Shown: positions 35,036 to 46,100 of the stretch, in pieces
How the letters are laid out: every line of letters starts with the position of its first letter
How positions within the stretch are numbered: the first letter of the stretch is position 1
NCBI RefSeq assembly: GCF_009389715.1
Contig: NC_052409.1
Coordinates: 3,127,275-3,191,274, forward strand
Source of the DNA: Phoenix dactylifera
Lineage: Eukaryota; Streptophyta; Magnoliopsida; Arecales; Arecaceae
Length of the DNA: 64,000 nt
Reading direction: 5' to 3'
The notes under the pieces: model-generated
Told to the model about the DNA's origin: nothing
Databases searched by the model: none
Seen by the model: only the letters and a program-made list of their open reading frames with translations
Made by a program: the position numbers and the translations under genes

Positions 35036-35981
35036 ATGGTTGGTCCGACCACACACATAACAGAAACGAGCACCACCTTCCTCTTTCTTCTTCTTCTGCT
35101 CCTGGGATTGAATAGGTTTTCTATTGTAGTGGTGGTTTGGGTTTCTAGGGTAGTAGGGTTTCTTTTTGAAGTTCTTACGGAAGGGTCAGTTCTGATTTTT
35201 CTTAGGAGGGGCCTTTACATTATATGCATTATTCTTGGGTCCAGTAAAGGTATTACTCCTGAGCCTGTGCTGCTCTTCAATCCTAATGGAGTTCAAAACT
35301 TGGGATAGGGTGAGAACTTTTTGGGTATGGCTCAGGATCTTAGTAAAATCAGACCAGAAAGTAGGTAGTTTATCAATCAACAGGCTACCTAGAATGATTC
35401 ATCCAAATTGGTTCCATTAGCCCTAAGCTGGTGGATCAGAGTTTCAAAATCATGGATTTGGTCACTCATAGCTTTGAGTCCACCATCCTAAAATTATTGA
35501 AGTCGGAGGCCTTGAACCTTTTTACCCCAGCATCATGAAGACCATATTTGCTATCTAGGGTGTCCTAGAGTTCTTTGGCACTCTTGGCTATATAATAAAT
35601 ATCATACAACCTCTCAGAAAGAGCACCTAGAATTCTATGGATACAATGATAATCTATCTTGTCAGGTGTCCTAGAGGGTGTGCTAGTAGAGGCAGAAGGT
35701 TCAGTGTTGAAAGAGGTTGAGTTTTGGTGAGTAGCATATCGTAAAGTAGTTGGGTTGGACCCGTTATTAACTTTAGTAGTACTTTCACCTATGGCTGAGA
35801 TCAATCCCAATGTGGTGAGCCAGAACTGCACTTGGTTCTGCCACTTCCTAAAGTTATGACCATTAAATTTTTCAGATTTGGCACTAAGGTGGTCACTAGT
35901 ATTTGAGGCCATAGGATCAGGGTTACAGAATAGAGACAAAAACCTAAATGAAGGCAAAAAGTCTATGTCAAAAGATTGCAC
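35036..35981 (-). pseudogene. Copia gag with zinc knuckle, broken
   Basis: It starts around ATG 35912-35981 (MASNTSDHLSAKSEKFNGHN, then FRKWQNQVQFWLTTLGL), a typical Copia gag N-terminus. It continues through frame breaks to CYVCGRTNHLSLQC, a CX2CX4HX4C zinc knuckle near 35036. It would form the virus-like particle; stops near 35400 and 35560 disable it. Confidence 0.8.
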
Positions 35982-36229
35982 TAATATTTATATTGAATTT
36001 TGGATATCTAATTGATATATCCAAAAAACTAATAGCCAGATCAGCTCCAGATCAGTGGTGGAGCACTAGGCTCACTTAAGTACCAGCCTTTCTTAGGCAC
36101 GTATGCCTTTTTGACAAGCTTTTCTTAGACACTATTAGCTAGTGGATATAGTCACTAGAAATCACACAAATTCAATTTTTAGAAAAACCAAAGTGCAAAC
36201 TTAAAAATTTGTTAAAAAGGATTAACTAA

Positions 36230-36755
36230 TTTTTTTCATTTTTTCATTTGAATTTTTCGAATTAGTAACAATTGATTACTAAACTTAATGCTAGCAATTA
36301 TTGTAATTGAAATCTAATTTGTCAATTCAATGAATTATATATATTAGAATTGATTTATTTCCTTATTAGAATAATTGATTACTAATTTAGTGCCAACAAA
36401 TCAATTATTGTAATTGAGATCTAAAATATCAATTCAATGAATTATAAAATTTATTATCTTATTAGAATAATTGATTGAGATCTAATAAGTCAATTTAATA
36501 AATTAAATTATTATGTATTAACCAATTTCTGAATTTTTCGTTTGAATGAGATCTAGAAATTACTCCATGAGGAGTCCAAATGGAGGTATAATAAACCTTT
36601 TGGAGGTTAAGCAAATTGTTACCTTTTTAGAATAATTGATTATTAATTTTTATGATAGCAAAACAATTATTTTAATTAAAATCTAATTTGCCACAATTGT
36701 AATAAAGGATTTAATGAATTATATATTACTAACAAAAAAAATAAACAATTACTTC
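36230..36755. repeat. Diverged AT-rich tandem repeats in the Copia leader
   Basis: About four unequal copies of a unit of roughly 100 bp, built from AATAATTGATTACTAATTT, a CAATTATTGTAATTGA block, GATCTAA and ATTCAATGAATTATA. Copies start near 36257, 36363, 36459 and 36627. They lie between gag and the 5' LTR. Confidence 0.6.
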
Positions 36756-36762
36756 TTTGGTT

Positions 36763-37597
36763 TGTTAGCAATATATTATCTAAATAAACAAATAAATCTA
36801 TAAATGCAATTAATGAAAAATCTTAAAAGGAATAATATATATATCATTCGGCATCCAAATAATTCAATGTAAAATAAATCTATTCTAGCACAAAATAAAT
36901 CTATGCATTTAATAAATTCATATCATAGAATTTCAAATCCTACAGATCTACTAATATTAAATTAAAAATAAAGGTAGAAGAAAGTAGCCTGATTGGTTGA
37001 AGCGCATAGACGCTGTCCCAAAGAAGTATTTACCCCCACGTACGGGTCTCCCAGTAATCCTCCTCTGAGATACGACGACCCTACAACTTATTCTTCGGCA
37101 TGTCTCGGAAGAAGTCAAAGCAAACCCGATCGAACTTGCAGATCCAACGAAGAACGAAAGAAAAGGCTAAAATAAAATATAAAAGAGCAAGAATAAAAAT
37201 CACAAGTGGCTAAGAGGAGGAAGAACTTTTCTCCAGAATTTTTTCAATATTTTTCTCTAATTTTTCGTGTTTCGAAAGAGATGAAATTGAGGGGTATATA
37301 TAGGGATATATGATCAGGGGCAAAATGGTAATTTTGTGGAAGCGTCCGCGGTAATTATGCTGCCAGCGAAATGCCAACAGGCGTTTCGCTGATTTTAAAC
37401 GCGCAAACCCGCCGGTGTTTCCTTGTTCTCAATTGCGCACGTGCATGATCAATCAATTAGAGCCACGAGGCGCGTGGTCCCCAGCTCAAATACAAATAAC
37501 CCGATTTTAAACGCGTAAACCCACTGGCGTTTCCTTTTTCTCAAACGCGCACACGACTCGAGATTTGGCTGCATGCGCATTTAAGTTTTTCCCAACA
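36763..37597 (-). repeat. 5' LTR of the Copia element (835 bp)
   Basis: It runs from TGTTAGCAAT to TTTTTCCCAACA on the plus strand. It has a short insertion near 36880 (an extra AAATAAATCTA-like unit) compared with the other LTR, so the pair has diverged since insertion. Confidence 0.93.
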
Positions 37598-37602
37598 ATC
37601 CA

Positions 37603-39617
37603 TAGTCAAAGTTCTTGATGTTTGTTCATCCAAACCTTAATCTCAATATGGATAATTGAAGATTATTTGGAAACCGAATTCTTAGATCGTCGACTTAAAA
37701 GGTCATTTACACACCAGAGGATCATTCTCTAGCATATAGTTTCATTTCAACACTAGCCTGTCAAAAAAATTATGGAGGTGAAGTTTACAGTCATTAATAG
37801 TTGCCTTCTTGAAAACTGATACAAACGATAGGGATGGAATAAGCAAAGGCTCCCCATTTTGGACTTACATATTCACAATTTCAGCAAGTCAATGCAAGTT
37901 CATTATTTTCTCCAAGAAGTGACAAGAAAGCAATATGAGACAAACTACTTCTAATTGATTTGCTTTGGTTCCTTGACACTGAAGTTGAACTAGGTGTCTA
38001 ATTAGTATGGTGCCTAAATTGGACAAGTTCTCAAGAGGCTTGTGGTAGGGGTTTTAGTTGTTTAGTCTTTATGGACACCAGCAAAAGCCCATATAGTTGT
38101 TCAGAATAAGATGCCAACAAATATGAAGAAGATTTTATAAACACTCAAAAAGTCTGTTCTGAACCCTCCATTCTTATGCATGAGCCTCTATATAAGGTTA
38201 ATACATTATGTATTTGGGTTCATACATCCATCACTTGTTGTATCGTTCTATATGCGTATGTTCTTTATATACTCAGCTAGGTTGCCTGATGCCTAAATAA
38301 AAGATGGCGCTTAATTAAGTTCCTACACAAGTTTGATGGTATCAGTCTATCAGAGCATGGGATACAGCTATTGGCTGTTGTTTTGTTGACACCAACCATG
38401 GGGACATCACATATGCAACAGCTGACCCCAAATTTGCTACCATTCACTTTCATGGAAACCCTGAAGAAGTTGTATACTAGATTAGACCAACAACTCAAAA
38501 ACTTGTAGTTGGTCAATTGTTAAGGGCTTAGATCATTCAATTGAGGAAAGTTGATCCTACTTAAGAACCTGAGATCTGAACTTGATAGTAATGAAAAAGC
38601 CTCATAACTTATATGAACTGACGTCGGGTGGAAACTCAAGCTCGAAAAATAATTTTGCTGCATTTTTTTTTATTTTCAGAATAAAAAATGAAGGATAGAA
38701 TTCTAACTCCATTGATCTTTTCCACTTAGCCTACAATAGACCTCCTAGTTAGTAGCTATGAGTCTCAACCTAGTACAAGGGCTCTCCTAAGTCCTAACCA
38801 ACTGCTCCACATAAACCTGATAATGTGGTCACGTTGCTGCTCTGACAAGTCCCGTTATTGTGGAAAGCAAGCAAGATAGAGGACTAACCCATGAGACTGA
38901 TGATTGAGTTGAAATGTTGCAACTTGGAGTAAAGGAGGGAGGTGGCGATACAATAGCGAAAGAAAGTATTACTCTCAGAAGAAGTCTGAATTTGATTGCC
39001 CTGCAGGAATTTGGAGATGGCACTGGACTGAGAACTGCATATCCAAAAGATTGAACTTCATTACTATAATGACCCAGATTTTTGGGCTCGTGTGCCAGCC
39101 CAGCCCGACCCAAACTAGCCCAGCCTGTGCGCTTATGGGCCGGCCCGAATGGGCTAAGCCTGAACCCAACCTGTGCTCGGCATGTGGGGGGATCGGGGAA
39201 GAAGACCTAGATTGAGAGTTTTCTTTCTCCATTAGAAATTTCTTCCTTTCCGACTCTGGTGGAAACGATGACTCTCCGAGGGCAACTCGAGTTCGATTCG
39301 AACTCAAGGATCTTGGAATTGGTAGCTGGCTGTGTCTGTTCCACTAAGTACAATGTATATTTGTTTGCTAAATTCTTGGATTATAAGAAATAGTGGTCAT
39401 CATACGGTGTATGCGCAATTGCGTATCCAGCTATGCTTAATAATAAGTGCAATTATCTCCATAGAAAGCCTTATACGACGCATGATCTGCCGTCTGTTGT
39501 TGCTCCTAAACACATCTTTTCCGTCTGTGTATCGAGAGAGGAGAAGGCCTGGTGCGATGGTTTGCAGAGATAACGATCGGACGCCCGCATATCATTTGAA
39601 CGCGAGACAATATCCCT
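37603..39617. other. Intergenic, between Copia element and CTNNBL1 promoter
   Basis: I see no coding region. A split primer-site-like string (GGTATCA ... AGAGC) near 38339-38357 hints at an old retroelement scrap. GGCCC/GGGCC-rich non-coding repeat sequence lies at 39070-39190. Confidence 0.45.
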
Positions 39618-39620
39618 TAA

Positions 39621-40052
39621 GGGCTCGTTTGGTTCGCAGGAAAACGAGGGGGGAAAGTGTGGTCAACGGAAAAGTAATGAAATGCCTCTTGTTTGGTTGG
39701 AGTTTTCAAAAGAGAGAGATGGGAAAGTGGTATTCCCATAGGAATATGATTCCCACATTTCATGGAAAAGTCTTTCCCATGAGAAACATGGGAAAGTTAC
39801 TTTCCCATGAGGTGGGAATCACTCCTTTTTTATTTTTTCCCAAAAAGACCCTTCAGCATTAAAGAAGCATTAAAGAGGCATTAAAGACCTAATTTTTATT
39901 AAGGGCATAATAGGAATTATACATAACTTTCCTAGGAAAGTGGATGGTCAACCAAATATAAGCACTTTAGAAATTAGTCACTTTCCCATGGTTAACCAAA
40001 CATGTCAAAAATACTTTCCTAGGTATCCTCTTCCCGCGAACCAAACGAGCCC
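39621..40052. mobile_element. 432-bp Tourist-like MITE at the CTNNBL1 promoter
   Basis: The ends are GGGCTCGTTTGGTTCGC at 39621 and its near-perfect inverse ending at 40052, flanked by TAA on both sides (39618-39620 and 40053-40055). This is the Tourist/PIF-Harbinger pattern. The inside has repeated, mirrored GGGAAAGT/ACTTTCCC words that could fold back. It ends 130 bp before the CTNNBL1 start codon, so it is inside the core promoter or 5' UTR. Confidence 0.85.
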
Positions 40053-40182
40053 TAAAAAGGGAAACGGGAATTTGAAACGGGAAGGGGTTTTTTTTGTCCA
40101 AAAGCCTCGTTTGGTACTCTCTGGAAGTCTGGATGGTTCGCTGGTCTTGACCTAGGGTTTGGTGTTCCCTTCTCTGAGAGCC

Positions 40183-43100
40183 ATGGAGAACCACCATAAG
40201 CGGAAGCGCGACGAAGCGCCGGCGAGTCCTACGGCCTCCGTGGAGGCCGCCAACGGCGGCGGAGAGATCGACCTCTCCCTCCTGGAGGCGGTGGAGAAGT
40301 CCCAGAACGGCGGCGTGGAGGTCCTCGACCTCCGCGCTCTCAAGAAGCTGGTGCTCTCCTTCGAGCGCCGCCTCCGCGACAACCTCGAAGCCCGCATGAA
40401 GTATCCCGACCAGCCGGAGAAGTTCGCCGACACCGAAATCGAGCTCCACGAAGAGATCGAGCGACTCAAGATCCTCGCTGGCGGCCCCGAGCTCTACCCG
40501 GACCTCGTCGCCCTCAACACCGTCCCCTCCATCGTCGGTCTCCTCGGCCACGACAACACCGACATCGCCGTCGACCTTGTCGGCCTCCTCATGGACCTTA
40601 CCGACGAGGACGTCCTCGAGGACAACGATGAACCCGCCCGCGTCCTCGTCGACGCCCTCGTCGAGAATAACGCCCTCGAGCTCCTCGTCCAGAACCTCGG
40701 CCGCCTCTCCGAGGCCGACCCCGACGAAGCCGCCGCCATCTATAGCACCCTCGCCACCATCGAGAACATGATCGAGGTCAAGCCCACGGTCGCCGAGCTC
40801 GTCTGTGAGCGGACCAAGCTCCTGCGCTGGCTCCTTGGGAGGGTCAAGGTCCGGGAGTTCGACGCCAACAAGCAGTACGCGTCAGAGATCCTAGCGATCC
40901 TGCTGCAGAACAGCACGGCTAACCAGAAGAGGCTGGGACAGATGAATGGTGTCGACGCGATGCTGCAGGCCGTGGCCATGTACAAGTCGAAGGACCCTAA
41001 GAGCACGGATGAGGAAGAGATGCTGGGGAACCTGTTCGACTGCTTGTGCTGCTTGCTTATGCAGATGGAGAACAAGGAGAGATTCTTGAAGTCGGAGGGG
41101 GTGGAGTTGATGATCATCATAATGAAGCAGAAGAAATCTGCTTATGGGTCGGCAATCAGGGTCCTTGATTTCGCGATGACAAAGTATCCTCCAGCTTGCG
41201 AGCGATTTGTGGATGTGTTGGGCTTGAAGACGGCATTTGCTGCTTTCATGGGTAAGGCAAGTTCTCCACTGCTACCTTCTTCTTCAATACTTTTCTGTTT
41301 TTAGATTTGTTAAGGATGAGATGCATTTTAATTTATTCTCCATATCTAGATATTGAGCTAGACTGGCTTGTTTTTGCTCCTTTGCATGTTGGATTCCATG
41401 TCATAGCCATAACTCCTCAGCTAGTCTGGAAAATTGAGGCAAATTTGATGGTTTCGGTGGTCTTGGCTCTACTTTTGGCATTTCCATCCAAAGAATTATA
41501 AAAAGAACCAACGGTTAATTAAAAAAGGGAAAAGGTCGAATGCACAAAAAGAAAATGTCAATAAAGCTAATAGATGTTATTTGAATTTTATTTGGGCCTG
41601 GTTGATGTGCAGTTTCAGTGATTTCATGCTAAAATTATTTAAAACTGAATATTTTTTCAAATGAAAAGCTAAATAAAGCTTGATTTGTGGTTTAAAAATG
41701 TAATGGATCATTTTATTGTTCTGATGGCAATCTAATTTATGACTATTTACATATTCATGAGATTTGAGCGTTAAGACTGTAGAGCTTATGTCAAAAATTT
41801 GCTTTCTTTTTTTGATACCTAAAGCCACAACAATTCTAAATCTTTGAAAAACTCACAAGTTTGAGTTTCTTGCTAATAGCAAATATTAGCTGAAATTATC
41901 TGTATATATGATAATTTTAGCCCCTATAGTTAGTCTTTGCTGAAAATATGAAACTTACTTTAGATTTTGGTTTAGTTGTGGATTTCTGTTTTGGGGTTCA
42001 GGCTGAATCTCAAAAGCATATTTCTCAATTTAACTGCCTTTTGGTTGTTGAATCATAAGCGAACTACTGCTTATGAAACTAGTGAAGCAATAGTTGAAAA
42101 TAGCCCTTCACAGGAAAATGGTGATGAAATAAGACCAAAGAAGCAACTATTCATAATGGGGACTCTTATAGACTTGTCACCTTCAGCTCCTGTGAATATG
42201 AGAAAACAATTTAACTCAATATCCTAAGTTGGACTTTTAGTTGTTCTGTTTAGATTTCAACAATTGAGAAATCTTATAGTTGGATAACTAGTAATGCATA
42301 TCTTTTGGGTTTATCTGTACATGAAGGTCCATTTATCTAATCCCACTGCCTTTTCCTCTTAAAATTGATAATTAGTTGTGTACAACTTCATGTGGCTTGA
42401 GATAACCCATTGTAAATTGTTTATGTCATATTGGTGACCCATGGGTGATGTTCTATAGAAAGGGACATGTTGTTGATCAAAATTTTCAGATCCAAGGCCA
42501 TGATACCCTCCAAAATTCCACATTATTATATTGTAATCTGTAAAGATTGATAATTACTCCTTGCTATGTAAGCATCATTATAGTGCCTTTTTTTTTTTTA
42601 AAGTCAACTACCCATACAAAAAGAGGCTTACCGATAACACAACTATGAGGTACCAAATGCCTTGGTTTAAAAGATGATGATGCGGAAAGAATTTCTTTAG
42701 ATGATTGGTTTTCTGCTGCACTGTTGGATTCGCAAGTTGTAAGAATAATGTTCTTGCTGGCATTGTGTGGCTTCTATTTTGGTGACTCCATCCTCATCAA
42801 GGTCTTCCAAAAGGGCTTATTTATTTTGTTGTCTCATCATTTCAATTACATATCTTCACCAGGTAACTTCTTGATGGTTTCAATAAGTGCATATGTAATA
42901 TTTAGTGCCACTTGACAGGTGCCTGGGACATTTGACAAAAAAACATGATGGATGTTTTGAAATAATGCTTTCATAGCACTTTGATGTAATTATGGCCCTA
43001 TGCTTCCATGTTAAGGATTCAGGTCTTTGCTGTGAAATTTGTTTATAGAACTATAACTCAAACAATAAGACTGATGTTCTAATGCAAAAGAGAGTGGCCT

Positions 43101-46100
43101 TATTGTATTAGTATCTCTTAGGTGATGAAATCAGCATCTTTGAAGGCAACATAATGTTGGAAGGGTGATGATGTGATAAGAATGCAGATTTAAATGTGTC
43201 TAGTTTCAGAACCGACCTATTTTTAACTATCATGTAAAGTGAGATAGCATTAATAAGAATAAAAATGAAAATGTATAGAAAGTAATAACGGACCCGCATG
43301 AGAGAAATCTACAGCCACTAGCATTAGTTATTGAACTCTTAACCTTGCCAAAAGAAAAAATTCCCCCTAGGCATAGGTAGGGGTGGTCAACCTAGGTCAC
43401 GTGCTGAGATTCTTTAGGGTTATCTAGAATTTGGATAGTAACAAGAAAAAGCAGCCTGTGTAGTACTTTCGGGGCCTCTGTGGTTTTCAAATATATAGGC
43501 TCATATTGGTGCTCAAAACCGTTACCAGAATGGCCCAAATTTTTAATCCATGATGTTTCATAAGGGGTAGAAGTGGATCCTAGTGAGCATTAGTTGGTGA
43601 ACAATGCCCAAGCCATAGGCAGATCAGGTCTTGTTATTGGCCGCTCTTGCGGGATTCTCCCCTCTATTAGTGCCCACATGACTTTTTCTGAGGGGTATTG
43701 TATTGTAATTGTAATTCCAAAAGGAGCATGTAATTAAACCAGGGACTGTAGGAGAGTATGATATGTAGAGAGGCGGCCTCAGATTGTGAGGAAGCATCAA
43801 AATAAAGATGGGCAAGGCCATGGATTTGTAAACTTAGCTTGTATGTTTGATGTTTCTCATGATGAGAATAATTGTTCCAATGCATGTGAATCTATAATTT
43901 CCATAATGATTTGAGTTGCTAAGATACTCCAAGATGTGTTGGTCAAATTCATTCCTTTTGCATTTAGAGTTATGTGGTTTTGTCTTGGCAGGAAAATGAT
44001 ATAATTTCGGTCTCTTTCTGATAAATGCCATCTCTATTTGTTGATATTTAATATTTATGTTCCATGTGAATTTTTATTTCCTCTTAAAGCAGGATGATCT
44101 TGTGGGTTGTTTTCACATTGCTGTTTGTTGGACTGTGCCCCTTGTTTGTCTGTGTTACACTTAGCCAGAAATGAGTTCATACTTCATAGTGCTTTTTAAA
44201 TTGATCACACCCTTATTCTTTTCATGCATTATTTTATATGCATTGTTTGCATATCATTTTCATTCATGCATCCTTTTTTTAATTTTATATTCTATTTAGA
44301 TTCCGGTGGGCAGGAAAAATAACAAAGAGAGCTACCAAGAGGAGTTAGAAGAGCGACTGATTTCGCTGATTGCATCATTATTTGGTAAGGCAAGTGGATT
44401 CTAAAATTTTGAATTTATTGTTATCTTGTATCTTACATGTCATGTGTTTGTTAATTTGCGAGTTAATTTGTTTATGACTGTATATTCCACTCGTGGAACC
44501 CAGTGTGTCTATACCATATTGTTGATCTTGAGTCCTTGATGATGGTGAAGTTGGACGAAGTTAAGTATATCTGATAAGCAAAGTAATTGTTAGGTTTGAT
44601 GCAAAATGAGAGACAATTTTGTGTAGATTTGCTGGAGAATATTGTTAATTACTTACTGATGTTAATATGGTAGTACATCAGGAAGAAGGCTTGTTTTACA
44701 AAGTAGAAAACATGAAAACCTGAGTTTAGAAGGAATGAAGAATCATATATAAATATGCATATGAATGACTTATATATCTTCCCACTGATTCTTGATGCAT
44801 CCTAGGGTTAGGTCTGCATGAAATATGGTTTGGAAACCTTGGAGAAAGGAAAATTAAGTTTCAACTAGATTTCTAGGCTATGTCCCGAAATTCCAGGAAG
44901 CAATAAAGGCACCTAAAGTGCGAGAAATCCCTTGACTAAGTTTGTAACAAAATAAAAACAAGAAGGAAGATGTTTACTGCTGATATAAAGTTTCAGCATG
45001 CAGAAACAAGGCATTAGCATGCAAAGATCTCAATAAATATGTTCAATATAGCAAATCAACCACCAGAAATAGCATGTAGCAAAAGATCTTGAAGTATGCA
45101 TGCTATTTAATATATAAAACTAGGATAGCAACAGATATAAATAAAGATTCGGAATAAACAACACCAATTTCAGCAAGCAAGATAGGAGGGAAAATAAGTG
45201 AAGAGGAAGAAGAGGAAGCAGAGAAGAGAAAAGAAAGAATGGGAGAGATGGCACCAAGAGGCTGTCAGGGAGGAAGCCATCTTTTTGTTTCCTCAACTGT
45301 CCAAGAAAAACTGACTAATTAATCCAATAAATGCTTTTGTAGTAAAGGAAGCCCTAAATAAATTGAGTTCCCTAAAATACCCTTCAGCGGTACGCTAGCA
45401 TGAATAGTAGTACATCATCTAGCTAGCGAAATAAGTCCTCAGATTGTTAAATCTCACCCCTTTATATTCTAGACTTGCTAAAAATTAAATTAATACAGAG
45501 ATGAAAGAAGGAAAAAAAGAAGATTAAAAAATAGTAGATTAAAATATTAAGCTAGTCTAGGCTCGATGATGATGACTTGCAGCCCATTGCGCTTTGCTCG
45601 CCTTCGACCTCGATGTCTATCTTGGATATGGTCCAAGAATTCCTTTGTAAGTGGAAGCTATTCTCATTTGAGGAATCCGGTGTGAAAAGCAGTTAACTGC
45701 ATATCATATTTTTAGCTTTGGTTTCAGAGGATGCAAAGTTGCAAACAATGATGTCGCCTTTTACTGTAAAGGGATAGCTGTTCATCCTTGTTACATGAAT
45801 AGCATCTCAATCATACAACCATGGGGATCCAAGTAAAATATCACAGGCATCCTTCAGGACTACAGTGCATCTAACTTAATTTCACCCCCACCTCCAAGGT
45901 GAAATGCAAACTACGAATCTTTGTAACCATGGTTTGATTATATTTTGTGAGCCAATTCAAGCTATAAGGTTTTCAATGTGGTTCAGTTTTAAGGCCCAAT
46001 CTCTTGACTATCTCTATAACCAAATTATCCATGCTCCCACCATCAAAGATCAGAATACTAGAATGTCCTTTGCACTTGCCCATTGTACTGAAGATGCTAT

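Larger units (their letters stand above)
30583..37597 (-). mobile_element. Full-length Ty1/Copia LTR retrotransposon, decayed coding region
   Basis: A 7015-bp element flanked by the 5-bp duplication ATCCA (30578-30582 and 37598-37602). Both ends are TG...CA LTRs. Coding is on the minus strand in the order gag, protease region, integrase, reverse transcriptase, RNase H, so it is Copia; it is closest in style to Tnt1-like families. The polypurine tract before the 3' LTR reads TTTGTGGGGGAT. Stops and frameshifts break gag and pol, so it cannot move on its own. No standard TGGTATCAGAGC primer site follows the 5' LTR. The 36.2-36.75 kb leader is made of diverged AT-rich repeats. Confidence 0.95.

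Noticed and set aside
38335-38365. Split primer-binding-site-like string GGTATCA ... AGAGC
   Set aside because: It is interrupted by extra bases and has no LTR edge beside it that I can define.
39332-39862. 176-codon plus-strand frame before CTNNBL1
   Set aside because: It crosses the left border of a Tourist-like MITE and half its length is MITE sequence, so it is chance.
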